Numbered from the stretch's first letter, positions 40,301 to 48,777 are shown. The stretch: DNA of 64,000 nucleotides from Parcubacteria group bacterium LiPW_15 (GCA_007375645.1 VMER01000001.1:124001-188000); one strand, 5' to 3'. Numbers and translations: made by a program. The notes: a model not told the origin generated them from the sequence alone.

Positions 40301-41449
40301 ATTATTGGCCGCGATTGAATAACTATAAAAAGAAATATTCTTGCCGGAAGCATTGACTATCGTGGGAGATGTTCCGTCAAACGGAAAAATATAGCCGTAA
40401 TTAGCCGCACTTCCCAGGCGTATTCCGGTTGTGCCCCTAATATCTCCGGTCACATCCAGCGCGTATGACGGAGATATGTTCCCAATACCAACGCTTCCGG
40501 TGTTGTAATAGATATTCGAACCGGTAGTAATCCATTGAGAAGAGACCGTTGAGGATGGAGCAAAATAGGACGGACTATAACCCTGCAGAGTTCCCAGCCA
40601 ATCGCCGGTTGTGGTTGCCACATAAAGCGTGGAGCTGGATAAAAAGTCAGTTGCATTTTTGTTTTGGAATGTCCCGAGCCAATTTCCGGTGGAAGTCGCG
40701 AGATAATCCACTCCGGCAATAGCTGCACCTACCGCGCCGCTGGTTCCCTTGAGAAGTCCGTCCAAATTACCCAAGGTTGTCGTCCCACTCACGGTCAGTG
40801 CCGAGATAGTTGTCGTCGCAAAATTACCTTGGCCCAGATAATCTATTTTTACCGCGCCGCCAAAAAGCAGTGAACCATTTTGGATATTAAGGTTCGCGCG
40901 GCCGGCACCGTTATTTAAAGCATTGAAAGTGTGATCCGCAGTGGAAGATGCAACCAAATTTCCGGAAACATTTTGCGCATTTAGCGCGAATCCGGCGGAA
41001 TCGATCCTCTGCCGAGGCGAAAGCGTTTCAAAAGTTGCTCCATCCGGCGAAACCTCAATTTGCAGATATGTATCCGAACTGGTTAAGAAATCATAATTGA
41101 GCGCATCTGGATAGCCGCTTCCGGTATCCCCGATATTCACGTTAAAAACTCCGCTTGTAACCGTGGCCGAAACTATTCCCGAAGTCGCAGATGGCCACAG
41201 CTTGCTTCCCGCGCCGGTAGAGGGGCTGTCCCAAAATGAGAATTTAAAATAATAAGTAGTGCCCGTTCCACCCAAAAGATTGCTGGAAGAGTCGGTCAAC
41301 CTGCCCTGATAGCTGATTATCTGGGGTACTCCGCTCGCGCCCAAGACGGGAACTCCGGCAAAAGAAAGGATAAATATCGCTCCAAAAACAAAGCCGGCTT
41401 TATAAGAAAGCTTGTACCTGACTTTTAAAAATTTATTTAAAAATGCCAT
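37361..41449 (-). CDS. Giant repetitive surface protein with GIGTSTP repeats (1362 aa)
   Basis: A 1362-residue exported protein. The signal peptide is followed by VPQIISYQGRLTDSS, a domain start common to Patescibacteria surface proteins. The long central region is low in charge, Ser/Thr/Gly-rich, and carries recurring segments of type NVGIGTSTPGSKLDV (at least four variants), as in tail-fibre-like proteins. A beta-rich region near residues 900-1230 and a Pro/Thr-rich tail finish it; no LPxTG motif is visible. I chose ATG 41449. It is likely an adhesin or coat protein. Confidence 0.85.
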   Translation of the reverse strand: MAFLNKFLKVRYKLSYKAGFVFGAIFILSFAGVPVLGASGVPQIISYQGRLTDSSSNLLGGTGTTYYFKFSFWDSPSTGAGSKLWPSATSGIVSATVTSGVFNVNIGDTGSGYPDALNYDFLTSSDTYLQIEVSPDGATFETLSPRQRIDSAGFALNAQNVSGNLVASSTADHTFNALNNGAGRANLNIQNGSLLFGGAVKIDYLGQGNFATTTISALTVSGTTTLGNLDGLLKGTSGAVGAAIAGVDYLATSTGNWLGTFQNKNATDFLSSSTLYVATTTGDWLGTLQGYSPSYFAPSSTVSSQWITTGSNIYYNTGSVGIGNISPSYALDVTGDIRGTTGIRLGSAANYGYIFPFDGTSPTIVNASGKNISFYSYSIAANNIGTAFVGENIGITSGNYTGTQYARTFNPTSGAGTFINLDVKPIINQTGGANGITRGIYINPTLTVAADWRSLEMTNNGGFGIYQSGASSTNYFAGNIGVGTSTPVSKLDILDTALSNSGSLAGSVLNIAQTWNTSGTPVGVKIAITDTASGAASKPFQVLGGAAGTTNLFSVDRTGQVTINSALTAGNIAGSSLRMGTGRFSPGAADGRVRLLDVATNATFSRLTLGLETSVFPALSVTSAATPTLNVVAGDGTSASNLYISGNVGIGTSTPGSKLDVASSFSASSGIDYGVKIITTYNQTGTAGGTDLLIDRTSTAVGSGEQNFIDFKLGGTSRFRVTAATNGRTWWGTGAYVDSSQVYFANGYFGNIGSTASNSSLTFQNGNFSTANRFAVTLGSGTHSQTSGTNGALTIVPVYNQVSTSTAANTDLLIKRTETSLGTGVQYLIDTQVGTSSKFSVSNTGQGYFSVGLSIGTSTPFATTTALTVCALTNCTLSTASSAVMFLASDTGLTTGVSLVARGSISGGNADMGEYVDVVGSDSDYNAGDILSVSANNPGKFEKSGKSFDKNLAGAVTETAGFIAGGGAAHGSTIIALVGRVPVKVSAENGPIKVGDYITSAGEKGYGMRADKAGRVLGQALTAFDGSVATGTVTVFVHPGYFNGSSLGTLLSGLFIENGQYTNGSSTVFSEIDFAKNILGELISRSSSTDSSAANINRSEVFVDRLSAGLEIITPQIYAKGLLVDRIDAMDTAISFMNDAIFFGRPYFNSDTGGFAVVSTGARSVDIVFEKQYMDEPVVNATMVFDADSPENSADNAFLNEVKYAVTNSTAKGFTIYLNRSAPANIKFNWMAIAIKNAKLFSSISTDPPLPVPAVNPPVEPGGGIPPPADISSSTVPSAENSTTTDSGQGSTAPEDPVLPPQTPPAADDGGSSTPTGDTPSEPVVGDVEPVSDPVLPADTPAPAEPPVPPVPVSTEDIPAAQ

Positions 41450-41458
41450 AACAACCAA

Positions 41459-41501
41459 AAACCGTGCCCCCGAAACGCTTTCGGGCACTTATCTATTATA
41501 T
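41459..41501 (-). promoter_or_regulatory. -10 box and leader hairpin of the giant surface protein
   Basis: TATAAT (41496-41501, minus strand) has no good -35. The leader then folds GTGCCCGAAA with TTTCGGGGGCAC (about 41463-41487), followed by GGTTTTTGG just before the ATG. It may be a 5' stabilising hairpin, an attenuator, or the terminator of the upstream gene. Confidence 0.45.
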
Positions 41502-41659
41502 TAGCAAATTCTTGACAAAATTACTCATCCTGTTTGTGGACAAGTTAGACGGGTCCTTTATTAAGCCATTTTATGTCTTTTTAGCCCCCGAAAAACCACC
41601 CACTGACGAAGGAAGAATGGGTCGTGATGCCAAAAGGTTCTCCAGTTCCACTCTTATAT

Positions 41660-42619
41660 TTATTGGAACTCAATAGTAGCCCCCGTCCGTACTTTAAGTC
41701 CCGAACCATTTTTAGGGCTTAAATCAAAGCACACTCTGGCGACACCCTTTATTTTCATTAAATCAAAGACTAACTTTTCTTCAATCTTTTTAGGAATAAA
41801 GAGGGGGCGATAGATATAGCCAGGACCATCTTTATCTGGAAGCTGCTGAAGGGATCGAATCAAGATGATCCACCCTTTTGCCTTTTCGTTGTTTTCGTCT
41901 TTATACGATATCGATATATCGGCAAGTAAATACGGAAATAACTGATATGCATTCTTAAAAACGTTGGCATGTTTTTTAAGCATCGCATCGACAATGTCGG
42001 TTGCCTCGCTTATTATGGATAATTTTTTTACAGTCGGCTTGCCGTAAACCCTTATCAAAAATCCAGGTCCCGGGAATGACATTCTCGTTGTCGTGCTTTC
42101 GGGCAATCCCAACTCCCTGGCAACGGCCCTTATGTGATCCTTTGGCATACCTCTAACCGGTTCAATTAATTTAATTTTTGATGACAAAAATTTATTGTTG
42201 GGCGCACTGTGGCCTGTTTGGACAGAGGTCTTATAGAACTGGGTGCCCTGGACCAAAGTGCCTATTTTGTTTTTCCTGGCATATTTAATAATCAAATCAA
42301 AATATGTATTCCTGAAACCAGCCAACCTGTTTTCAATCTTGGAATTAGCGGTTTTCTTACGGAATAATTTTTTAGCGCTGATCAGATCTATGTCGTAGCC
42401 CATCTTTTTAAATTGCGATACCACAGTTTTTGGCTCTCCCCTTCTTTGGTAGCCGGAGTCAATAAAAAGAAGTTTAGTTTTTATGCCAGCTTCCTTAATC
42501 AATGCCGCCGAAACCGTGGAGTCAACTCCTCCAGACACAGCAACCAACACCTTGCCTTTAACTTCATTATTTAACTCAATACATTTTTGAACTATATATT
42601 TTTTAGGATTAAAAGCCAT
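41660..42619 (-). CDS. GMP synthetase ATP-pyrophosphatase subunit (GuaAb-like)
   Basis: A 319-residue ATP-PPase: PP-loop AVSGGVDSTVSAALI, then LFIDSGYQRRGE, LVQGTQFYKTSV and the GuaA C-terminal signature FPGPGFLIRVYG. It corresponds to the synthetase half only, as in archaeal two-subunit GMP synthetases. The amidotransferase domain is absent and not encoded next to it, so it would use ammonia or a distant partner. I chose ATG 42619 (MAFNPKKYI). It is AT-rich and follows a PyrE-like gene, which suggests XMP amination in salvage, or a relative with another substrate. Confidence 0.88.
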   Translation of the reverse strand: MAFNPKKYIVQKCIELNNEVKGKVLVAVSGGVDSTVSAALIKEAGIKTKLLFIDSGYQRRGEPKTVVSQFKKMGYDIDLISAKKLFRKKTANSKIENRLAGFRNTYFDLIIKYARKNKIGTLVQGTQFYKTSVQTGHSAPNNKFLSSKIKLIEPVRGMPKDHIRAVARELGLPESTTTRMSFPGPGFLIRVYGKPTVKKLSIISEATDIVDAMLKKHANVFKNAYQLFPYLLADISISYKDENNEKAKGWIILIRSLQQLPDKDGPGYIYRPLFIPKKIEEKLVFDLMKIKGVARVCFDLSPKNGSGLKVRTGATIEFQ

Positions 42620-42641
42620 TTTTGTTTTGTTAGTTATAAAC

Positions 42642-43301
42642 TTACGATTTATATTCTTTGTCAGTGTATTTACCTGCAGCAATCATCCCCCTCAACCTTT
42701 CTTGGTAGGCCCGGATATAGGGGGTTATTTTTGTATTAAGATCGGGGTCAAGCAAATTGAGGAGATCGTCTATCTGGTAAAGAGATACCACCTCAATATC
42801 ATATTTCTTAGCGATAAGTTCGTCCATGCCGTAGCTTAAAACACAAACAATGCGAATTCTGTTGTTATCATTCTTTATATTCGAAAATCCCATTTCTGCA
42901 GATTTGCCGGTGGCCACAACATCTTCAACTATGGCCAACAGCTTTTCTTTTTCGCCAACATAACCAGCAAAATTTTCACCTCGTTCCGAAGCCTCTTTGC
43001 GGGCGAGGACCAGATTGATCTTATTGTCTTTTGCCATTAAGGAGGCGTAGGGACTCCCTCCAGACTCGATTCCTATAGCGCAGTCACAATCTTTGCATAA
43101 ATTTGCCATCTTTTTGGCCAAAGGAAAGAGGATCTCGGGATGGCTCCATGTTTTCTTCATATTCACAAAAACCGCGGAATATCTTCCAGGCACGACCTGA
43201 ATTCCCTTTCCTTCAAGGTCATAGGTGAAAAAGCCTTGGACAGCGAGCATTTTCTTGAGGAGTTCCAGGTCTTTTTTATCCTTTTGCTCATATTTATTCA
43301 T
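42642..43301 (-). CDS. PyrE-like phosphoribosyltransferase
   Basis: A 219-residue type I phosphoribosyltransferase. The PRPP loop is LAIVEDVVATGKS, preceded by VLARKEASERG, similar to the catalytic loop of orotate phosphoribosyltransferase, and by IGIESGGSPYASLMA. The base specificity cannot be told; the neighbour suggests xanthine or another purine, the sequence resembles OPRT. It lies 22 bp upstream of the GMP-synthetase-like gene and 25 bp downstream of the glycosyltransferase gene. Confidence 0.85.
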   Translation of the reverse strand: MNKYEQKDKKDLELLKKMLAVQGFFTYDLEGKGIQVVPGRYSAVFVNMKKTWSHPEILFPLAKKMANLCKDCDCAIGIESGGSPYASLMAKDNKINLVLARKEASERGENFAGYVGEKEKLLAIVEDVVATGKSAEMGFSNIKNDNNRIRIVCVLSYGMDELIAKKYDIEVVSLYQIDDLLNLLDPDLNTKITPYIRAYQERLRGMIAAGKYTDKEYKS

Positions 43302-43326
43302 GTCCTCGGTATATATTGAATACTAA

Positions 43327-44559
43327 TTATTGTAAAGAGGCCCCTTCCCGATTTAAAAAATGATTAGCGGCAAACAAAACTTTTTCCGAAGAGACGAGGC
43401 AAATGCAATGCGGAAAATTTTCTATGCAGCCCTTCGCGCATTTGGGTTCCATAGGCAATTCCGGCCGAAGCGCTATGGACGGAACTCCCCAAGCTCCGAA
43501 TCTCGCAGGACTGCAAGAATTTTCCAAATCTCCGCTCAACGGGTGGCACGATATCTCGATGCACGGAACAGATGCCGCACTTGCTATATGCAAAGGACCA
43601 GAGTTATTCCCGATATATAATTTTGCGTATTTAAGCAAACAATATGTCTGTCTTAGACTCAATAGACCGCATAGACTGATGCACGTCCTCGCAAATCTTT
43701 CAGTCAGATAATTCCCGATTTCGACATCGTTTTTATCTCCTATTATCACGAATTTATGATCGGGATATTCATTGGATAATCTTCCCACAAGGTCTTCCCA
43801 GCGCTCTTTCGGCCATGTGCGTTTTTTTGTGCTTGCTCCAACACCCAAAACTACGGTCTTTCCATCGGTTAATCCGTTTTCCGAACGCAACTTTTTAATA
43901 AACAGTTCATCTTGTTTTGTGGTCCAAAGCTCTAGCCTTGGAGTATAATTTTCTTCCGCGGAATCTTTTTTAAAATAGTTTAAGATATCCAGACCCCTCC
44001 ATATTTCATGCTTAACTTCTTTTTTGTCACCAGGTATCAAGTGGGTATAGAAACAATCATAATCTTTTTGCATTACGCTTTTCAGATCGTCAACCTTTTC
44101 AGTATAGGTAACTCTGAATGGGGCTCCCGATAAAAAAATCAAAAGGTTGGCATACCAGGGCGAAGCTCCGAATCTAACGAAAAACGCCAAATCGTACTTT
44201 TCACTTCGCAGTTTTTTGGCAAACCGAAGTACCGAACCAATAGATCCGTTGTGCTCATATCCGATGATCTTGCTGAGATACGGACACGTTTCATATAAAT
44301 TGACTACGGATGGTTTTGTCACAAATGTGATTTCACTATTCGGATACATACCTTTTATTTTCTTAATGAAGGGCGACAAAAGTACGGTATCACCCATACC
44401 CATATAGCGCATGACCAATATTTTTTTGGGACTAATATTTTTTAACTCCCCCAAATTATTGCTAGGTCTTCCAAAAAAAGAAAAAGTAAGTAGTTTTGGA
44501 GAAACCGGTATTCTCGTATATGTGTCGGTTGGACAAAATTGTTTAAAAAAAGAATTCAT
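43327..44559 (-). CDS. Family 9 glycosyltransferase (heptosyltransferase-like)
   Basis: A 410-residue GT-B enzyme of the ADP-heptose:LPS heptosyltransferase family: ILVMRYMGMGDTVLLSPFI at the N-terminus, LGVGASTKKRTWPKERWEDLV, FVIIGDKNDVEIG, LCGLLSLRQTYCLLKYA and GNNSGPLHIASA. It probably transfers a sugar onto an envelope glycolipid or glycoprotein. As Patescibacteria generally lack LPS core genes, the acceptor is unknown. It is first gene of an AT-rich island that looks acquired. Confidence 0.9.
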   Translation of the reverse strand: MNSFFKQFCPTDTYTRIPVSPKLLTFSFFGRPSNNLGELKNISPKKILVMRYMGMGDTVLLSPFIKKIKGMYPNSEITFVTKPSVVNLYETCPYLSKIIGYEHNGSIGSVLRFAKKLRSEKYDLAFFVRFGASPWYANLLIFLSGAPFRVTYTEKVDDLKSVMQKDYDCFYTHLIPGDKKEVKHEIWRGLDILNYFKKDSAEENYTPRLELWTTKQDELFIKKLRSENGLTDGKTVVLGVGASTKKRTWPKERWEDLVGRLSNEYPDHKFVIIGDKNDVEIGNYLTERFARTCISLCGLLSLRQTYCLLKYAKLYIGNNSGPLHIASAASVPCIEISCHPLSGDLENSCSPARFGAWGVPSIALRPELPMEPKCAKGCIENFPHCICLVSSEKVLFAANHFLNREGASLQ

Positions 44560-44660
44560 CTGCGATTAAAACCAGAATGATTATGCGTGTAAATTAATAT
44601 TTCGTCAATGCTATGATACAATGATCTAAAGGGCGGACACCGATACCTCTAAATATTGAT

Positions 44661-44816
44661 ATGAAAAAAAGTATGTTAGGTTATCTCGGTTTTCTGGGGC
44701 TCCTCGGATTCATAGGATTTATGGAAGGAAGCAGCCCGTGGGTGTTCTTGAACTTCCTTTTATTCCTAGAATTTCTTCACTTTCGGTCGCCTAAGGCGCC
44801 GGGAGGACAAATCTAG
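44661..44816 (+). CDS. Small membrane protein (51 aa), DUF3796-like
   Basis: A 51-residue protein beginning MKKSMLGYLGFLGLLGFIGF, the LGFLGLLGFIGF pattern of DUF3796 proteins, with a second hydrophobic stretch and a basic/Pro-rich tail. An extended -10 TGC-TATGAT lies at 44609-44617, giving a leader of about 40 nt. A terminator follows 28 bp after the stop. The function is unknown. Confidence 0.65.
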   Translation: MKKSMLGYLGFLGLLGFIGFMEGSSPWVFLNFLLFLEFLHFRSPKAPGGQI

Positions 44817-44843
44817 AAAACAGTTTGATTGAACCTCAGAAAA

Positions 44844-44880
44844 ACACCCGGTAGTCCATGGACTGTCCGGGTGTTTTTTT
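44844..44880 (+). terminator. Bidirectional terminator
   Basis: AACACCCGG pairs with CCGGGTGTT, with an inner AGTCC/GGACT stem, then TTTTTTT. It closely resembles the terminator at 27567 and separates two convergent genes. Confidence 0.88.
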
Positions 44881-44886
44881 GTTCGG

Positions 44887-45555
44887 CTAGGTTATGCGGT
44901 ACCTTTTCACGTATTCGTAAGAAATAGACCAGAAACTGCCGACAAAAAGGCCGGCAAGTACTTCTTCAAGCGGAACCCCTAAAATAAAAATGCCAGCCAT
45001 GTTTTCCAAATTATAGAAACTAGGCACCAGATCCGGAAATATCCTTACAACCAGAAAGAACACAAAGCCATAAAGGACGGCAAAGAGCGCCCCCGAAAAA
45101 ACAGCTTTCGGCAAAAGATCCCGGCGCGCGAAAGTTATGAAAAAAGTTCCCACAAGTCCGGTGGCGATAAAAACATAGATAACCTTACCCGGAAAAAATA
45201 CCGTAAACACGAAAAATGCGGCAAGCGGCACGACTAGGGCTAAAACATGACCCCCGTGTCCGTTCGTTTTTTTAATTTTCTTTTTAAAAGCAAATTCATA
45301 AACCACGGAACACAAACCCGACATGAAAAATAGGAAGAGGAAGCTCTCAATCCCCATTCCGAATTTGTCTATAAAGCCGAATAAGGAATCCGGGTGCCAA
45401 TAGCGCGGGACCAGAAAATAGTCCAAAACGCCAAAGGGCATGCCCGCAAAACTTGCCCAGAGCATCTCGCGGCGCAGATCTTTCCTTGTCGAATACACAA
45501 TAAACCAAAAGATCGCCAAGATGCCGCAGCCGATCAGATATGCGTACGCGTACAT
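44887..45555 (-). CDS. Lycopene cyclase-domain-like membrane protein
   Basis: A 222-residue protein with about six membrane helices. Two internal repeats, GMGIESFLFLFFMSGLCSVVYE and GVPLEEVLAGLFVGSFWSISYEY, match the PxEE-containing repeats of CrtYc/CrtYd-type lycopene cyclases. No other carotenoid genes are in the window, so the substrate may differ. The start is at 45555. It is convergent with a 51-aa gene and divergent from the MliC protein gene. Confidence 0.75.
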   Translation of the reverse strand: MYAYAYLIGCGILAIFWFIVYSTRKDLRREMLWASFAGMPFGVLDYFLVPRYWHPDSLFGFIDKFGMGIESFLFLFFMSGLCSVVYEFAFKKKIKKTNGHGGHVLALVVPLAAFFVFTVFFPGKVIYVFIATGLVGTFFITFARRDLLPKAVFSGALFAVLYGFVFFLVVRIFPDLVPSFYNLENMAGIFILGVPLEEVLAGLFVGSFWSISYEYVKRYRIT

Positions 45556-45609
45556 ATATCAGTATTTTAACATGCCGGGTGCGAATGTCTTTTCTGCTAG
45601 ACTAAGGGT

Positions 45610-46695
45610 ATGAAAAAGATATTAATCATCGCGGGTTCGGCAGTAGTCGTTTTTCTGGCTGTATTGATTGTGCTGGGTCTAAAGAATAAAGCCGTCGCGC
45701 CAATTGAAGGAAGTCTTCAGGCCGATGTTTATCCGCTATATTCCGGCGCAACCTGGGGTAAAATAGAGCCCAAAACATTTGAAAAGATGACCGGTTTCGA
45801 GGTCACCGCGGTTGCGGCGAAAGACACAACGAATATAGCCGAAGCCACCTCCCCTTTTGAAAAATACTATGCGGAAAAATTGACTGCGGAAGGTTGGACG
45901 GTTGATAACTCGCTTGCCGCCGGAGGCCCCGGAGCGTCTATCACTGCCTACACCAAAGACGGAAATTATATAATTGTAAGTTTTTCCACCGACTTTAAGG
46001 CCGGAGGAGAAAATGAACCTGTGCAGTGTCCATGCGATGTAACTCTTTCGGTTTTTTCCGGAAAAGATATTACGAACAAACTCATAAGCGAGGTGGCCTA
46101 CAAGTGCGATGGCGGAAAGACCATTAACGCCAGCTACTTTGAAGGCCCGGCCGCGCCGACGCCAAAACCGGGAGAACCGCCGACACCGACCGGAAGCGTC
46201 TCGCTTAAACTGAGCGATGGCCGTGAGATAAAATTGTCCCAAACTATTTCCGGAAGCGGAATTCGCTATGCCACAACCAATGATTCTTTTGTTTTTTTCA
46301 GTAAGGGCGACACTGCGCTAATCCTCGAAAATAACGAACAAACATATACCGGATGCGTTTCGGGAACCGGTGGAAGCATTCTCCCCTACAACTCGGGAGT
46401 CCGCGGAGTGGTTATAATGGGACCCACTTGCCCCGGCCCGGTCTCCTCCCAAAATAATTGCGCGGACAAGCCGTACAAAACTCTTGTAACTATTTTCCCG
46501 GCCAATGATCCAGTTCATGCGTTCGCTTTTACGAATAGCAAAGAGGATGGAACGTTTTCCGCAACTTTGCCCCCCGGTGAATACATTCTCGGCGCAGGTG
46601 AAAGCAGATTTCCCAGCTGTAACCATCCCAAAGTCACGGTAAAAGCCGACATGTTTACCGAAGCGAACATTTCCTGCGATACCGGAATACGTTAA
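45610..46695 (+). CDS. MliC-domain (lysozyme inhibitor-like) envelope protein
   Basis: A 361-residue protein: N-terminal membrane helix (5-24), a 130-residue domain, a Pro-rich linker, a MliC-like domain (about 160-245; VAYKCDGGKTINASYF...VSLKLSDGREIKLSQTISGSGIRYA...QTYTGC), and a C-terminal carboxypeptidase-regulatory-like beta-sandwich (DGTFSATLPPGEYIL). MliC proteins inhibit C-type lysozyme. An extended -10 TGC-TAGACT ends 6 nt before the ATG. It could protect the cell wall from host or grazer lysozyme. Confidence 0.82.
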   Translation: MKKILIIAGSAVVVFLAVLIVLGLKNKAVAPIEGSLQADVYPLYSGATWGKIEPKTFEKMTGFEVTAVAAKDTTNIAEATSPFEKYYAEKLTAEGWTVDNSLAAGGPGASITAYTKDGNYIIVSFSTDFKAGGENEPVQCPCDVTLSVFSGKDITNKLISEVAYKCDGGKTINASYFEGPAAPTPKPGEPPTPTGSVSLKLSDGREIKLSQTISGSGIRYATTNDSFVFFSKGDTALILENNEQTYTGCVSGTGGSILPYNSGVRGVVIMGPTCPGPVSSQNNCADKPYKTLVTIFPANDPVHAFAFTNSKEDGTFSATLPPGEYILGAGESRFPSCNHPKVTVKADMFTEANISCDTGIR

Positions 46696-46696
46696 A

Positions 46697-48400
46697 TTAG
46701 TATTCCATCATTCGGCTCACGTTCGAGCCCTCGCTTTTATCAACCATTAATTCCGGCGTACCCCAATAAAGAATAGAGCTTCCGCTTCTGGCTTCGGCTT
46801 CCAATTTCGTTTTCGCGTTAACTCTTCCCGAGGAACCGCTCTTTGCGACGATGCTTACGGTTTTCGCGGCAAGGTTTTCGGCATCCAAAGAAGAACCGCT
46901 TTCGATATCAAACGCGGCAAGGACAGTGGCACCTTCTATTCTCATCCAGGAGCCGCTCTTAAGAATCGCGGTAAGGCTTTTTGTTGATGCCCCCAGGTGG
47001 ATCACGGCGCTCGAGCCGCTTTCCACGTTTAAATCGAGCATGCTCGCGGCAGGAAGGGTCGCTTCGATGCGTCCGCCGCCGTCCATCTTAATGGAATCGT
47101 ATTTTGGCGCGGTTATTTTGAAGTAAACATTTTTACTGAAACAGAAAAGACAAATACGCCCGTCTTTCGCGACAAACGCACGATCGATCGTAAGAACGCC
47201 GTCTTTGGATTCAAGGGTGAAAGACTGAAGCTCTTTTTCCGTGCCCCTGGCTTCAACCGCAAACTCTGCTCCTTCCTGAATTTCCACCGTGACGTGGCCG
47301 ATAGCGTTCACCCGGCTGAAATCTTTAACATCCGCATAGCTTTTCGCAACCTCCTTGAAGTCAGGATTATTTTGCACGGCATATTGATAGGCCGGAACAA
47401 TTTTTGTCGCGCAAACTCCCAAAGAAATGAGCGAGGCAAACCAGAGGCCCAAAAGAACAAGTGCCAGCCAGCCTCTTTGCATCATGCGCATTCTGGCGAA
47501 TAACAAGCCCAAGATAAGGATAAAGATGACCGGAACTGCGGCGGCCACGAACGCAGAGATGAGGGTTGTGAAGAGTAAACCGCTCGAAAGCATAGTTCGG
47601 AGCGGAAAATCAATGAGAGTCGAATCCAAATTGAAGATCAGCACGGCAAAAGCAAAAGTAAGAGCAAGAAGCGCCAAAATCGCCGAAACCAGTATAGACA
47701 CGCCGACTATAATAGCCACAACCTTAAAGAAAACGGGGATCACTTTTTTGAAGATCACGCCGAAAGCGGCGGAAAGCGCTTTGGATGTTGAGCGAACGGA
47801 TCTCTTCCACCAGGTTTCGTTCTTAATTTTTTCCGCGGTCTGCTTCATCGCCTTGTCGATGGATTTAAGCGTTATAGGATCGCCTTTCATTTGGAGTTTT
47901 TCCGAAGCGGTTTTTGCTTCCGGTATAAGGATCCAGAGGAGGATATAAATAGCGATTCCGAATCCCCAAGACAAAGTGAAGAGAACGAATGCGATCCTTA
48001 CGATGATGGGTTCAATGCCGAAATATGCCGCTATTCCGGAGGCCACACCTCCGGCCATCATGTCGGTCGTGTCCCGGTAGAGTTTTTTATGAGGCGCGCC
48101 GCTTTTGGACGCCTGCGATGCCGGCTCGGAGTTGTTCTCATCCGCGAATTCTTCGGGCTTGCCCATCGAAGAGATCAGGGTTTCCACGTCAGCGATGGTC
48201 ACAATCCGTTCCTTCTGCCCCTTGCCTTTCAAAAAATGTTCCGCGATACGGCTTTCAATGTCGGTAATTATCTCCTCGCCGTCGGAACGGTTGGCAAAAT
48301 GCGATTTTATCGAGTCCAAGTAGTCCGAAAGAACGTCGTAGGCGTCTTCCTCGACATAAAAAATCGTATTGCCGATCGTGATTGTTATAGTTTTTTTCAT
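46697..48400 (-). CDS. PspC-domain membrane protein with C-terminal adhesin-like DUF2807 domain
   Basis: A 567-residue protein: N-terminal helical region (DUF1700-like), a PspC domain (LYRDTTDMMAGGVASGIAAYFGIEPIIVRIAFVLFTL, about 105-165), several membrane helices, and a C-terminal beta-helical domain of the DUF2807 type (VNAIGHVTVEIQEGAEFAVEARG...IKMDGGGRIEATLPAASMLDLNVESGSS). PspC-type proteins take part in envelope stress responses. It lies 17 bp downstream of the PadR-like regulator. Confidence 0.9.
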   Translation of the reverse strand: MKKTITITIGNTIFYVEEDAYDVLSDYLDSIKSHFANRSDGEEIITDIESRIAEHFLKGKGQKERIVTIADVETLISSMGKPEEFADENNSEPASQASKSGAPHKKLYRDTTDMMAGGVASGIAAYFGIEPIIVRIAFVLFTLSWGFGIAIYILLWILIPEAKTASEKLQMKGDPITLKSIDKAMKQTAEKIKNETWWKRSVRSTSKALSAAFGVIFKKVIPVFFKVVAIIVGVSILVSAILALLALTFAFAVLIFNLDSTLIDFPLRTMLSSGLLFTTLISAFVAAAVPVIFILILGLLFARMRMMQRGWLALVLLGLWFASLISLGVCATKIVPAYQYAVQNNPDFKEVAKSYADVKDFSRVNAIGHVTVEIQEGAEFAVEARGTEKELQSFTLESKDGVLTIDRAFVAKDGRICLFCFSKNVYFKITAPKYDSIKMDGGGRIEATLPAASMLDLNVESGSSAVIHLGASTKSLTAILKSGSWMRIEGATVLAAFDIESGSSLDAENLAAKTVSIVAKSGSSGRVNAKTKLEAEARSGSSILYWGTPELMVDKSEGSNVSRMMEY

Positions 48401-48417
48401 TGGTTTATTTTGATTTT

Positions 48418-48759
48418 TTATTTTACGAGGGAATCTATCGATCTATTGAGAGCCTTCCAGGTGACCTTGAGCTTATCCAGAAATTCCCGCCCTTTGGGAG
48501 TCAGAGAATAATATTTCCTCGGCGGCCCGGCGCTCGACTCCACCCATGCGTATTTAAGAAGACCTTCACCCTTAAGACGGCTAAGAAGCGGATACAGAGT
48601 TCCCTCAACGACTATCAAATCCGCGACTTTCAGGGCTTCCAAAATATCCGAAGCATACATTTCCTCTTTAGAAATGACCGCGAGCGTGCAAAACTCCAAT
48701 AATCCCCTGCGCATTTGGGAACGGGAGTTCTCTATATTTAGAGTTTCTTTTTCTTCCAT
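48418..48759 (-). CDS. PadR-family transcriptional regulator
   Basis: A 113-residue winged-helix regulator: RRGLLEFCTLAVISKEEMYASDILEALKVADL...EGTLYPLLSRLKGEGLLKYAW...PRKYYSLTPKGREFL. EGTLYPLL and the PRKYYSLT segment are diagnostic. It is short, with one C-terminal helix for dimerisation. The palindrome at 48778-48800 covers its promoter, so it probably represses itself and the PspC gene downstream in response to envelope stress or a small molecule. Confidence 0.94.
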   Translation of the reverse strand: MEEKETLNIENSRSQMRRGLLEFCTLAVISKEEMYASDILEALKVADLIVVEGTLYPLLSRLKGEGLLKYAWVESSAGPPRKYYSLTPKGREFLDKLKVTWKALNRSIDSLVK

Positions 48760-48777
48760 GTTGTCAGCGTATCACTT

